Shown here piece after piece: positions 33,600 through 44,485 of a DNA stretch of 64,000 nt. The notes under the pieces are model-generated. The model did no database searches. It saw only the letters and a list, made by a program, of their open reading frames with translations, and had not been told where the DNA came from. Within the stretch, counting starts at the first letter, position 1, and every line of letters begins with the position of its first letter. The position numbers were made by a program, and so were the translations under genes. The stretch is from Portulaca oleracea (Eukaryota > Streptophyta > Magnoliopsida > Caryophyllales > Portulacaceae). Location of the stretch: assembly GCA_029582165.1 (NCBI GenBank), contig CM055889.1:10004341-10068340 (forward strand). The letters are read 5' to 3'.

Positions 33600-33978
33600 A
33601 TGTTGTTATTGAGCTCATCTTGGCATTTGGCAATATAAATTTTGTTGCCAGAGATTAAAATATGTTACAATAGTGACATGAAAACTGTTGCCATAGGTGA
33701 AAAATCAATTGCATGCAAAGTGTTGCCATAGAGGAAAATCTGTTGCATTATTGTGTAGTGAAAAGTGTTGCAATAGCCAAGGCTATGGCAAATGTTTTTG
33801 AACTTTTGGGCAACAGTTGTAAAAAGTGTTGCTAGAAACAAAAAAAAACTGTTGCCTTAGATCTAATGCAACGCCCACATAAGGCAATAGCAAACTAAGT
33901 GTTGCATTAGGTCTAAGGCAACAATTTTGCCAGCTAAGGCAACACTTTTAACTGTTACTAGCCATTTGTGTCATAGTG
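33600..33978. repeat. CACTA right subterminal repeat array
   Basis: More than a dozen GTTGC(A/C)T/GGCAACA words occur in both orientations within 380 bp of the right end, mirrored by similar words in 8420-8580. In En/Spm elements such arrays bind the regulatory transposase protein. Confidence 0.8.
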
Positions 33979-34516
33979 GGCATAAGTTAAAGTGGCATAA
34001 GTTAAGAATAAACTCATGCCACTTAAAATAAAAACATTGGTTTTCTTTTAAATTTTGTTTGCAATTTGGCATAAGTTTACGCTAAACTCACGCTAAATGA
34101 AAATCGACTTAAGTTTAGCGTAAACTTACGGCACTTGATGTCCTCGATTTGCGCTGCATGTGGGAGGCCGGATTCAAATTAATTTGCGGGGAGTTTGATA
34201 GCATGAGATAGGCTAAACTTACACTTCCTTTGACAAATTACAAAAAAAAAAAAAAAAAAAAAAAGTCGATTCATGTTGTCCTTCCCCAACTCTCCTGACA
34301 TATCTTATTGATTTTCAAAAGGAATATGGAGATTAAATACCCATATACTTAGGAAATTTATTGATTTTCAAAAAGGAAGCGACAAACTTATGACATATCT
34401 TATTTTCAAGAGAATTGAATATTCATACAATCAGAAAATAATTTGAAGCTGAATACACATTTTGGATCGCCATCCCCGGTTTGCACACTGGGGGCTCACG
34501 TCGACGTCGAGCGTAA
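33979..34516. other. Right flank of the CACTA element
   Basis: Contains GGCATAAGTT words repeated directly and inverted (33979-34130) and an A-run at 34238-34263. No gene was seen. Confidence 0.5.
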
Positions 34517-35137
34517 TACGATGTCAATTCAGCCGGACGTCGGGCGTTAATAGTACGATGTCAATTCAGTCGGACGTCGGACGTTAAAAGTACGATGTCA
34601 GTTCAGCCGGTCATCGGGTGTTGGCAGTACGATGTCAGTTCAGCCGGTCATTGGGCTTAACAATACGATGTCAATTTAGCCGGACGTCGGGCGTTAATGG
34701 TACGATGTCAATTCAGCCGGTCATAGGGCGTTTATAGTACGATGTCAGTTCCGCCGGTCATCGGGCGTTAATAGTACGATGTCAGTTCCGCCGGTCGTCG
34801 GGCGCCAAGAGTACGATGTCAATTCAGCCGGTCATTGGGCGCTAACAATACGATGTCACTTCAGCCGGTCATCGGGCGTTTATAGTACGATGTTAGTTTC
34901 GCCTGTCACCGAGCGTTAATAGTACGATGTCAGTTCCACCGGTCATCGGGCGTTAATAGTACGATGTCAGTTCCGCCGGTCATCGGGCGCTAATAGTACG
35001 ATGTCAGTTCCACCGGTCATCGGACGTTAATAGTACGATATCAGTTCCGCCGGTCGTCGGGCGTTAATAATACGATGTCAGTTTCACCGGTCATCGGGCG
35101 TTAATAGTACGATGTCAGTTCAGTCGGTCGTCGGGCG

Positions 35138-35140
<3 letters not shown>
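34517..35140. repeat. 37-bp minisatellite, about 17 copies
   Basis: The consensus unit reads GTACGATGTCAGTTC, then (C/A)GCCGGTCATCGGGCGTTAATA. Nearly all units are exactly 37 bp; one is 36 bp. Neighbouring units differ at a few positions: TCAGTTCCGCC against TCAATTCAGCC, and GGTCATCGG against GGACGTCGG. The array is GC-rich in an AT-rich neighbourhood and many variable sites are CpG. It abuts a TTA microsatellite. Confidence 0.95.

Positions 35141-35203
<63 letters not shown>
35138..35203. repeat. (TTA)n microsatellite
   Basis: About 22 uninterrupted TTA units directly following the 37-bp array. Confidence 0.97.
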
Positions 35204-35341
35204 GCTCCTAACCTATGCATTGTTAATGCTAATACTAATATTTATATTTTACCGATTTCTATTTTTATACAAATAAATTTTGTCTTTCATTATTTTTTTT
35301 TAATCTTATGCATCTCTATTTTTTTTTTTTGTTTCTATAAT

Positions 35342-36027
35342 TAGGGTTGTTCATATTTCGGTCCGGATCGGTTGACCCAAAAAACCAGGACCAAAAATCC
35401 AGACCGAACCCATACCAAATGGTAACAGGTCCGGTCTTCAGTCCAAGTTTTTTATGTATCGGGTTCCGGTCCGGATTGGTCTAAACCCGGAAAAACCCAA
35501 ACCCGGACCGAAAACCCAATTACTATAAAATTTTAATTTTAATTTAAAAAGATATTCTTAATATTATGGACGTCAATCAAAATATTGTGACATATATTCA
35601 TCCTAGTCCAACTTTGTATAAATTCACGTAAATGATAATTAAACGTCAGCCAACTTTATATGTATTTATGAGTGACTGCAATTACAAATTGTCTGATATT
35701 ATTATGTATTTTACCATATTATTATATCATTTTAAATTTTTATAATTCATTATTTTCTAAATTTTTCTACCATAAACAATAATTTACAATACAAAAAAAA
35801 TGTAGTTTTTAACAAAGGACAAACTTTAATTAACTAATCGATCTTTTTAGAAATTTTAATAGAAAATTTTCAATAATATCTCAATCGATCCAAATTGGTC
35901 TGGGTTGGTCCAGTCGGGTTGATTTGGGTTGGGACCGGTTGTTTCCGATCTTGTCTTTGGTCCAACATTTCCGCTATTTCGGGTTCTGGTCCGGGTTGGA
36001 CCGGGTTTGACCCAATGAACACCCCTA
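35342..36027. mobile_element. hAT-type MITE, 686 bp
   Basis: The termini are TAGGGTTGTTCAT and ATGAACACCCCTA, with perfect 8-bp duplications TCTATAAT at 35334-35341 and 36028-36035. The outer regions are rich in CCGGACC/GGTCCGG words that pair in inverted orientation. The centre is AT-rich without coding sequence. Confidence 0.92.
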
Positions 36028-36285
36028 TCTATAATGTCTAAAAGTTATCTTTTTAGGGAATAATATTTAAAAGTTACATATTTCGGGAATAATATTTACA
36101 AGTTATTAATTCAATTTGTGACATGATTGATTAAAACAAGTTAGCTTCAAACATTCACGCAATTAATGTTGCTTTTCCCAACTCATAATATATGATTACC
36201 ATTATTTATATTGGTCGAGATACTGTTTTATCTTACTTGGATTATACATATATGATATATTAGATTGTTTAATTTACGATATTTA

Positions 36286-36566
36286 TGCTCCGTTCTTTTA
36301 TACGGTTTGTGCGGTGTGATAATGGTGTGGTGCGGTGGAATTTGAAAAAGTGTGGTGAAGTGTGGTGAGTTGTGATGAGTTGTGGTGAAAGTTGTGGTAT
36401 GTGGTGTAGGTGAGAAGAGAGTGTGAAAAGTGAGGAGAGAGAAAAGTGAAGAGATATATTGGTAATGATTGTGGTGTGGTGTAGTGTGGTGAAGTGTGGT
36501 AAAAATTAAAGACTGCGGTGCGATGTGGTACTGCACCGCAACCTACGGTATAAAAGAATCGGAGCC
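36286..36566. mobile_element. Harbinger-type MITE, GGTGTG-rich family, copy 1
   Basis: The ends TGCTCCGTTCTTTTATACGG and the reverse complement of CCGTAGG...GGAGCC match, with TTA at 36283-36285 and 36567-36569. One strand is dominated by GTGGTG words. The family recurs, more or less intact, at 51854-52134 (opposite orientation), 56380-56634 and 59286-59502, and as a decayed copy near 41558-41800. Frames such as 36228-36648 on the minus strand are low-complexity artefacts. Confidence 0.85.
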
Positions 36567-36573
36567 TTAATTG

Positions 36574-37080
36574 TGTTAGGATTTTCAGGGCGTTGTTAAT
36601 TAGCAGACAAATAATAATAAAGAGGAAAGAATAATAAAGATTCGACACAAGAAATTAACGTGGAAAAACCCAAATCGGGAAAAAACCACGAACGATACAC
36701 TATCATAGGATCACAACAGCGTTTAAGAGATTACATAACCTTCACAATCTCTCACAACCTCCCTAGAGTTACAACCTGAGAACTCAACACTCACAGATGA
36801 GCCTCACACAACTCCCTCAAGGACACAGAGATTACAGGTCAATCTCTTGTGGTATAAGATGAAACACTCTCAATTGCGATACAAATAAACATAACACCTA
36901 AACTCTATTTATAGTACCAGGCTAATACAATTTTAGGGTTAATAGAGTCCTTGCAGCAAATGAATTACAAAAAAAAGAAGTGGTTAACAAATCAACAATT
37001 TGGTTCCTACTCAAACTCTTCTACCTTGCTCCCCAAGAGACAGAGACCAACCCAAATTGGTCTCCACATTCAGCCCAACA
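36574..37080 (-). repeat. 3' LTR of the deleted Copia element
   Basis: 507 bp, TGTTAGGATTTTC to CCCAACA, matching the copy at 38879-39395 with scattered substitutions. Confidence 0.9.
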
Positions 37081-38040
37081 ATCTCCCACTTGGAGGCCAA
37101 TTGTAAACGTAGCCTTTGACGAGCATCATCAATCACCACTTCAACACCTCCTCGAATCCTTTAGTGCATCCATCTCGATCTTATTCAGCAAAGATCAACA
37201 GAGGTCTTAGTTGACCTCTCATCAACTCCTCTTTTATCAACAGGCTCCCACTTGAACCGATCACGCCCCTGCAACTTCGACATACGCATCATCGTCAACA
37301 ACTTAGGATAATTTTGGATTTGAATTTTACCTTTAACTTGTCCAATTCTCGTGCAGGTTAGATGCGTTCTTCGGCTGACCATCCGTTCTCGTAACCTCAA
37401 CTGGAAACCTCCTTGTTTCTGGTGCCCTTCTCTCATCAGAGAAGCTAACATGCCTTTGACGAGCATGAACAGGCCTATTAGAATTGTCAATGGTAGTATA
37501 TAACTTCCCTTCCTTCCTACCATTTGTAATTACCAAAGATCCTTTCGTTACCCTCCAATGACCATCCCCAAATCTCGTCGTGAACCCTTCCTCATCCAAT
37601 TGACCCACAGATACAAGGTTCTTGGTCAGATCCGGGATATACTAAACATTCTTCAACCTCCACGTCCTACCCTTAGAAGTTTTAATGTTCACATCACTTT
37701 TTCCAAGTACCTTTAGGTTGTTACCGTTTGCAAGTCTAACCCTACCAAACCTCCCACTCACAAAATTACTAAAGGCATCCCTACTAGATGAAGAGTGAAA
37801 CGAAGCACCCCAATCTATCACCCAACTCCTTTCTATCTTGTCAACTTCTTCCTAGTACCTTAGAAGTTTTAATGTTCACATCACTTCTTCCTAGTACCTT
37901 TAGGTTGTGACCATTTGCAAGTCTAACCCTACCAAACTCCCACTCACAAAATTACTAAAGGCCTCCCTACTAGACGAAGAGTGAAACGAAGCAGCCTAAT
38001 CTATCACCCAACTCCTTTCTATCTTGTCAACACTACCAGT
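37081..38040 (-). pseudogene. Copia protease region with a local duplication
   Basis: The translation reads WVIDWGASFHSSSSRDAFSN (near 37830-37770), a protease region with the catalytic Asp in WVID, then SVGQLDEEGFTTRFGDG and GSLVITNGRKEGKLYT. The frame is interrupted by stops. A stretch of about 170-180 bp is present twice (roughly 37676-37850 and 37862-38040), so the WVID...FSN part occurs in two copies, one of which ends in a stop at 37996. Polyprotein sequence stops soon after the protease. Confidence 0.8.
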
Positions 38041-38835
38041 TAGGGCATCACCAAAATCTTCAGCAGAATTTACCGAGTCATGGTCATTATAACTGCTCTT
38101 CCTAGGTTTAGGACAATCCCTACGAAAATGATCTCTATCATCACAGTTCCAACACAATACGTACTCCATGTTTCGGCCTCTATATTTTGATCGACCACGG
38201 CCCGAGATCCCACTGTTCCTCCTACCCCCGACAACCAAAGCATTCTCCGAAGACTCAGACACATCAGAATCTCTCCTACGAATGCTTTCACTCAGGACAG
38301 AGTCTCTGATTTCCCCAAACTTCAGTTTCTCATCTTTCTCAACCAAAGATGTTACAGAAGTGACAAAATTATCCCAAGACTTAGGTAGGGTAACCAACAG
38401 TATATTAGCATTTATCTCGTCATCAAAATTAAATCCCACAGAGGTCAATTTTGATAGTATCATATTCAATTCATTCATACTATCATGCATATCACCAGAC
38501 TCATGCATCTTAAATTCAAATAAACGACGCAACACATATACCTTGTTTATCGCCGAAGGTTTCTCATATGTGTTTTGCAAGGCCTCCAACAGACCTTTCG
38601 TCATTTTCTAATCTTTGATGTTGAAAGCCATGTTCCGAGCTAACGTCAGTCTCACCGTACTGAATGCCTAACCGTCAAGCTCTTCCCAATCCTTCTGTTC
38701 CATCTTTTCTGGCTTTTCACCCATCGCAAGATGCAACTTTTGCTGACGGAGCACATGCTTAACGCACATCCTCCACTATGCATAGTCTTTCCCATCAAAC
38801 ACTGGAATCTTCACAATTGTGCCCGCCATTGCTTC
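37996..38835 (-). pseudogene. Copia gag of the deleted element
   Basis: The main frame 38604-37996 (202 aa) shows the Copia gag core (SAINKVYVLRRLFEFKMHES, INANILLVTLPKSWDNFV, LVEKDEKLKF) and a zinc knuckle CWNCDDRDHFRRDCP (near 38150-38105). The N-terminal part upstream to about 38835 is readable (MAGTIVKIPVFDGKDYA, then RMCVKHVLRQQKLHLAMGE) but contains stops. The frame runs into the first protease copy and ends at 37996. Confidence 0.85.
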
Positions 38836-38878
38836 TCAGTCTGCAGATCAACAACACTCCAACCAAAGCTCTTATACC

Positions 38879-39395
38879 AGTTAGGATTTTTAAGGTATTG
38901 TTAGCAGACAAACAATAATAAAATCGAAAAAATAATAAAGATTCGACACAAGAAATTAACGTGGAAAAACCCAAATCAGGAAAAAAACCACGAACGATGC
39001 ACTATCATAGGATTACAACAATGTTTAAGAGATTCCATAACCTCCACAATCTCTCACAACCTCCCTAGAGTTACAATCTGAGAACTCAACATTCACAGAT
39101 GAGTCTCACACAACTCCCTCAGGGACACAGAGATTACAGGTCAATATCTTGTGGTATAAGATGAAACACTCTCAATTGTGATACAAATAAACATAACACC
39201 TAGGCTCTATTTATAGTACCAGGCTAACACCATTTTAGGGTTAATAGAGTCCTTGCAGCAAATGAATTACAAAAAAAAAACAAAAAAAAAAGAAGTGATT
39301 AACAAATCAACAATTTGATTCCTACTCAAATTCTTCTACATTGCTCCCCAAGAGACAGAGACCAACCCAAATTGGTCTCCACATTCAACCCAACA
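38879..39395 (-). repeat. 5' LTR of the deleted Copia element
   Basis: About 517 bp. The inner end has lost the TGTT start (it reads AGTTAGGATTTT). The outer end ACCCAACA is followed by the AATTG duplication. It differs from its partner mainly by an A-rich expansion near 39270. Confidence 0.88.
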
Positions 39396-39576
39396 AATTG
39401 GAGGATCCTAATATTTGAAAAACTGTATATTGAATATATTTATATGCTATAACTTTTATGTTTTAATATATTTTGGTGAAAGCTTAGAACAAAATACATA
39501 CATTCATTTTATTATATGATATAAACTAGGTTTTTAAAAATATGTATTATTTAATTTCATCCAATAATTGGTACTA

Positions 39577-39803
39577 CCTCCGTCCCATATTGTTTATCTA
39601 TCCAACTATATTTAAAAGTCCAATGGTCATGGGAAATGGGGTAAAAAATGTGTAATATACCAGAATTACCCTGAAGAAAAATAAAAAAACAAAAGAATAT
39701 TTATTAGGGGTATAATAGGAATTACAATCATTGGAATTATAAAATGGACAAACATTTTGGGATAAGAGAATTAGGTAGATGGACAAACAATTTGAGACGG
39801 AGG
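39577..39803. mobile_element. Stowaway-type MITE
   Basis: The ends CCTCCGTCCCATATTG and GAGACGGAGG are inverted repeats flanked by TA on both sides (39575-39576, 39804-39805), the Tc1/mariner-type Stowaway signature. Confidence 0.8.
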
Positions 39804-39805
39804 TA

Positions 39806-40141
39806 ATATTGCTTAATTTTGTCTAAATAAATCTCTTCATAAAAGCACAGTCGCGCCGCCACAAAAGCTACCTTTCCTTGTTTCTCTCCTTACCGTGCTC
39901 TTTTGATTTGCCCCATCCAAATTAAATGAAAGCTTCTAAATATTAACTTTCAAGCCTTATTTGCTATTATGTTTTTCTAACTATTAATTACCCCACCAAA
40001 TTATAAAATCTCCATCGTCCCATGTCATTACATTTAAAAAATCGACATTATCAATTTATCATCAAGTTTATTAGATTATCATCATCGTACCATATTTTAA
40101 AACAGCATCATCTTCGTCATAAAATCATAGCCATCACCATG
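39806..40141. other. AT-rich spacer
   Basis: No feature was recognised. Confidence 0.4.
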
Positions 40142-40150
40142 TAATATAAA

Positions 40151-40509
40151 CAAAAAATTACTTAGGGGTACCCTAACTTTTGGTGAAATGTTTTTCTGGT
40201 ACCCCAACTTTTAAAAACTAATTTTGGGGTACCTTAACTTTTAGAATTAGAAATAATTAGGTGAATTTTCCGTCAATTATTTGAATTCAACGATGACTTT
40301 TAGGCGGGAAATTGATTAAGTGTTTTTGTGGATGAAAATGCCCTTCGTTTTTGTGGACGAAAATGATTTGAATCAATCGAAGTTTTGCCGGAAATTCACC
40401 TAGTAATTTCTAATCCTAAAAGTTAGGGTACCCCAAAATTAGTTTTGAAAAGTTAGGGTACCAAAAAATTGTTTCTTCAAAAGTTAGGGTACCTCTAAGT
40501 AATTTTTTG
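40151..40509. mobile_element. Mutator-type MITE with 9-bp duplication
   Basis: The ends CAAAAAATTACTTAGG and CTAAGTAATTTTTTG are inverted repeats continued by GGTACCCTAACTTTT words, making the 359-bp element a foldback. A perfect 9-bp duplication TAATATAAA lies at 40142-40150 and 40510-40518, the size typical of Mutator-like elements. Confidence 0.9.
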
Positions 40510-40518
40510 TAATATAAA

Positions 40519-41823
40519 TTATTATAAAGTGGATCCACATTTTCATATGCATGCTACTAACGCTTCTCTTGATTCGTTTCTAAATTCTCATCACACCATC
40601 ATTAAGTATAATTAAATCATTATCATCCTATTTGTATCCATTGTCGCTTATAATTTTGAATCAAACCCAAAACTAAGATGATGAAAGATGAATCAGAGGT
40701 AGAGGTCGAGGAAGAGAAGAAATGGGACCCCTTTTCCTTGGGTTTCAAATGAAAGAAAGGGAGGTGATTTGTAAATGGGGAGGGTCATTTCGGTAATTTA
40801 TTGCCTGAATAATATAATGTAGGTCAAGTGGTACTTATAATGCCTGAATAATAGGTTAGGTGGGATATATATGTGTCTTTTTTAGGGTGGTGGGTAAATT
40901 CTTTTATCGGACAAAGTGGTGCGGGGTAAATGCAATTACTATTTTATCAAATCACGGTGGGATAATTTTAATTCTTGAGCGAAGATCAACTTTTATCCCA
41001 AGGTCATATCAATCATTGTTTCATTGGTCTAGTTGTTGTTTTGATCATCTTCATCAACCCTCATCAATTTCATCATCTTCTTTCCGGGTTTTCATCAACA
41101 TCATCAAATTCACCGTCATCAACACTCAAACAATCTCTACCCACCATTGCCCAGTACGCTCCATAATTACAATGGGATAATTCATAACTGAGATAGGAAA
41201 AAAAGATTCGAACAAACAAATTGTTTGTCTGAGCCATAGATTTTGAGATATGTTACCTTGGACATCGGAGAATTCAACAAGGCTAGTGAGTAGTGAGTGT
41301 CATTTCTTTGGTGCATAAATTGTTTTGGAGGTTGGGCCTATGGACAATAGTTTAAATTTTAGTAGGGTTTCTTTTTATCAACTCATGTGGTTTGTTATTA
41401 TTTTTTTATTGATAAAAATTGTATTTGGACTACCTTCAATTCTTGTTCAGTGTTTCATGTATTAGTATACAAGTGGAGGTTTTGTTTAAAGTTTAAACTA
41501 AACCCAAAGATCAAATAAGTTTGCCATTCTTGATAATATGAACTTTTTATCAGATCCCTCTTTTATACGATGAGATACAGTACTACAATCATTACTAATA
41601 TATCTCATCACTTTTCTCTGTCCTCACTTTTCTCCTCTACTTTTCACATTCTCTCCCCTCATCTAACATACCAATTGCATTGTCAACAAATTTTATTATA
41701 TCATTTTACACTTTACTGTATTTCCCATAATTTCACGATATCGCATCATTTCCACATCTTACCAATCACACAAAATGACATGACTTACATCAGATAGTCT
41801 ATTATTTACTGATCAGTCTTCAT
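40519..41823. other. Spacer with a decayed MITE
   Basis: The frames at 40860-41180 are unsupported low-complexity text. About 41558-41800 resembles a decayed copy of the GGTGTG-rich Harbinger family in reverse orientation (ATCATTACTAATATATCTCA, CACTTTTCTCCTCT). Nothing else was seen. Confidence 0.5.
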
Positions 41824-42378
41824 GGTTTTTTGCATTTTGGACCCCGAATTTTAGGGGTATTTACATTCTGAACCCTTGGTTTTCAACTTTAACATTTTGG
41901 ACCCTAAAGTTTGTAGGCTGAATAAAAAAAGGTCTTTAAAGTTTGTGGACTGAAGAAAAAGGCCCCTGTCTTATTTTTTATTTTCCTCCCATATTTGAAT
42001 TTATCTCCCGATTGACGTCAAACTTTAGGATTATGGTTAAAACTAATATTGAAGCTATAATACACCTCTCTTATTCGTGTCGAGACTACTTAGACCCCTG
42101 AGTACATGGTTTTAAGTAACTCCGACATGAATAAAAGAGGTTTATTATAACTTTAATATCGGTTTTAACCTTAGTCTTGAAGTTTGATGTCAATCGAGAG
42201 AGAAATTCAAACATGAAAAGAAAAAGAAAAACGGGAAACGAGCTTTTTTTTCACCTCACAAACTTTAGGGTCCTTTTTTTTCAGCCTACAAACTTTCGGG
42301 TCCAAAAAGTTAAAATTGAAAACTAAGGGTTTAAAATGTAAATACCCCTAAAATTCGGGGTCCAAAATGCAAAAAATC
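41824..42378. mobile_element. Full-length foldback MITE, 555 bp
   Basis: The left end GGTTTTTTGCATTTTGGACC is mirrored by the right end (GGTCCAAAATGCAAAAAATC). Pairing continues through AATTTTAGGGGTATTTAC, AAAGTTTGTAGGCTGAA and TGGTTAAAAC to the centre near 42100. The arms are about 270 bp each with few mismatches. No clear target duplication was found, so the superfamily is not assigned. Confidence 0.85.
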
Positions 42379-44083
42379 ACAATGAAATATTTTTAAAATG
42401 GGTAACTCTTACCCACTTGTTAGTACTTGATCTCTAGTTGAGATTTTTTACTAAAAAATTAAGTGAGTGCAACATGTGTGACACGAGACCTTAGAAGTAG
42501 AATTGAATGCATGCCTAATACTCAGTATATATATATATAACATAATGCCCAGATCTCCATAAGCCACACTGCTCAATGGAGAGATTCAATTCCCTCCCAT
42601 CGGTTCCTTTTTTCTATCTTTTTGTTTTCCTTTTTGTTTGCATCCCCTGTCCTTTTTCTTCAAATAATTTTTTTATATTAAATGGCACATAGAAGATTAC
42701 ATGTTCACATATAATAAAATAATGCAGTATCAACACAACCATAGATGCTGGTGAGTGGTGACTACACGACTGAGGAGAAAAATTAAAGTAGTACGTACAT
42801 AATCACATGACCACCAAAAAATAAAACAATATAGGAGGATTAAAAAAAACCACAAGACAGAAGATCCCAGTAATCAATGACTCAAATACAATTATAATTA
42901 ATCAAATGTTATAGAGAGTAATTAATAAATCTGTAAAAGGAATACTATAATTTGTAAATGAAATGTTAATGAAAGGAATCTTCATGGTTTAAACCTTTAG
43001 ATTTGAAAGTGTGGCATTGTTGATGAATGTTATTTCCTTTATTTTAAATCAGTCATTTGTTTTTTCTGCTAATATCAATTAATGAATAATTTTCATTAGA
43101 AGATACTTATCGGTTAAATTAATATACGCAGACCAAAAAGAAGTAAAATTATTAAATTAATAAGATAGTTATTGATAGTATATTAATTATATAATTTATA
43201 AAACGCTAGATAGTAAGAAATAAATTAATTAAATGCCAATTACATAGAAATAGACCCCTTTTTATTTGTCGCTTTAAAGAAGATGAGAGAATTCAGTGCA
43301 ATCAAAATACACATGATTACAAAAATGCTGTTGTTATTATTTAGTTATTGATTTCAAATTCATTTATTAAATATAAAAGTAGTAAAATTATTATCGGAAA
43401 TGTAAAAGCGACAAATAATTAGAGATAAAAAAAATTAGTTAAGTGGACAAATAATTAGAGACGGAAGGAGTATTGAATATACAATATACTATCAATTGGC
43501 TTTATTAGTTTTTAAATATTTATTTCTACTTTTATTAAATGACACTTATTTAAAAATTTTAAATTTTGTAAATGAGACAAATCTGATAGGAAAGAGAAGA
43601 TTTGGTCTCTAACATAATTAGTCAAATTTAAAATGCTTAATAAATAAAGCATGCACATGATATAACTTCATATTTAATTTCAATGTATGTAAAAACTAAA
43701 AGAAAAAAGAAAAAAAAAACTTCATACGCATTACGCAGATCCAGAGCATGAGCGGTGTCATTTGGGGATTTTTTTAATATTACCTCCATATCCCCGAGTA
43801 TCAAATTTTTTAATTACTTTATCTTTTTTATTGATCAATTATATGATTTCAACAATTAAAATATTTATTTTATCCTTATTGATGAATGAGATACTTTATA
43901 TCATTTTTCAAAAATATTTTTTTCTCTTCATGTGAAAAGATATGATATATTTGTCCAAATTCACTTTTTTACTCATTTTTTTTACATTGGACTCCTAAAA
44001 ATAGTTTTGAGGATACTCAATTAAGGACAGAGGTAGAAATGGTGTCAGCTTAGCACCAATTAGTTTGAGATTTGTTTAATGTG

Positions 44084-44086
<3 letters not shown>
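42379..44086. other. AT-rich intergenic stretch
   Basis: No gene was seen. Around 43250-43470 a decayed Stowaway-like palindrome is possible (TTTTTATTTGTCGC against GACAAATAATTAGAGACGG). Confidence 0.4.

Positions 44087-44128
<42 letters not shown>
44087..44128. repeat. (AT)n microsatellite
   Basis: AT run on the left side of the second microsatellite-inserted MITE. Confidence 0.95.
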
Positions 44129-44129
<1 letters not shown>

Positions 44130-44419
44130 GGAACTGATTATAGAGCATGAGTCTTTTGTGAGTATGTGAACATGATTGGATTTCTGGTGGACATCAAATA
44201 TTATTTTCGTGGACATCATGTATTGTTTTCATGGACATTAAGTATGAAGGTTAGATGTCAACATTTGATCCCCACCAAGGAAAATCTTTATTTCCCTTTG
44301 CATATTTGTTGTCCACATCTCATACTTTATGTCTACAAAAATACTACTTGATGTCCGCTAAATATCCAGTCATACTCACATGCTTACCAAAGAGCCATGC
44401 TCATATGATCAGTACGTTC

Positions 44420-44421
<2 letters not shown>
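44129..44421. mobile_element. Foldback MITE inside a (TA)n microsatellite, copy 2
   Basis: It starts GGGAACTGATTATAGAGCAT and ends GATCAGTACGTTCCC; the arms contain GTGAGTATGTGAACATG and CATACTCACATGCTTACC. The words GGACATCA and TTGATGTCC recur as in copy 1 (28962-29213). TA runs flank both sides. Copy 2 is more diverged between its arms than copy 1. Confidence 0.82.

Positions 44422-44483
<62 letters not shown>
44422..44483. repeat. (AT)n microsatellite
   Basis: AT run on the right side of the second microsatellite-inserted MITE. Confidence 0.95.

Positions 44484-44485
<2 letters not shown>

Larger units (their letters stand above)
8401..33978. mobile_element. Non-autonomous CACTA (En/Spm) transposon carrying nested insertions
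   Basis: The left end is CACTACTACACAAATGGC at 8401 and the right end GCCATTTGTGTCATAGTG at 33978. These are 18-bp terminal inverted repeats with two mismatches and the diagnostic CACTA/TAGTG termini. Both subterminal regions (8420-8580 and 33600-33960) are crowded with TTGCATA/GGCAACA-type words in both orientations, as expected for CACTA transposase-binding arrays. The flanking triplets are GCC and GGC, so the 3-bp duplication is imperfect. Without the 17.8-kb Gypsy insertion the element is about 7.7 kb. The only coding traces are a transposase-associated domain and a coiled-coil tail (31811-32442). The transposase itself is absent. Confidence 0.88.
36574..39395 (-). mobile_element. Deleted Copia element, 2.8 kb, gag and protease only
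   Basis: The LTRs at 36574-37080 and about 38879-39395 share TTAGGATTTT...TTCA(G/A)CCCAACA and most of their length. The target duplication AATTG (36569-36573, 39396-39400) is perfect. Minus-strand reading gives the primer-binding site (near 38864-38878, CTGGTATAAGAGC), gag, protease and then directly the polypurine tract (near 37081). Integrase, RT and RNase H are missing, so it can only have moved with help from another element. Confidence 0.92.

Noticed and set aside
8398..33981. Perfect 3-bp target duplication for the CACTA element
   Set aside because: The flanking triplets are GCC and GGC, so the duplication is imperfect; the call rests on the ends and subterminal repeats instead.
34517..35140. 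Possible CRISPR array
   Set aside because: The 37-bp units are head-to-tail without spacers, in plant nuclear DNA; this is a minisatellite.
36228..36648. His/Thr-rich minus-strand frames
   Set aside because: They are the GGTGTG-rich MITE read on the complementary strand; similar frames arise from its other copies.
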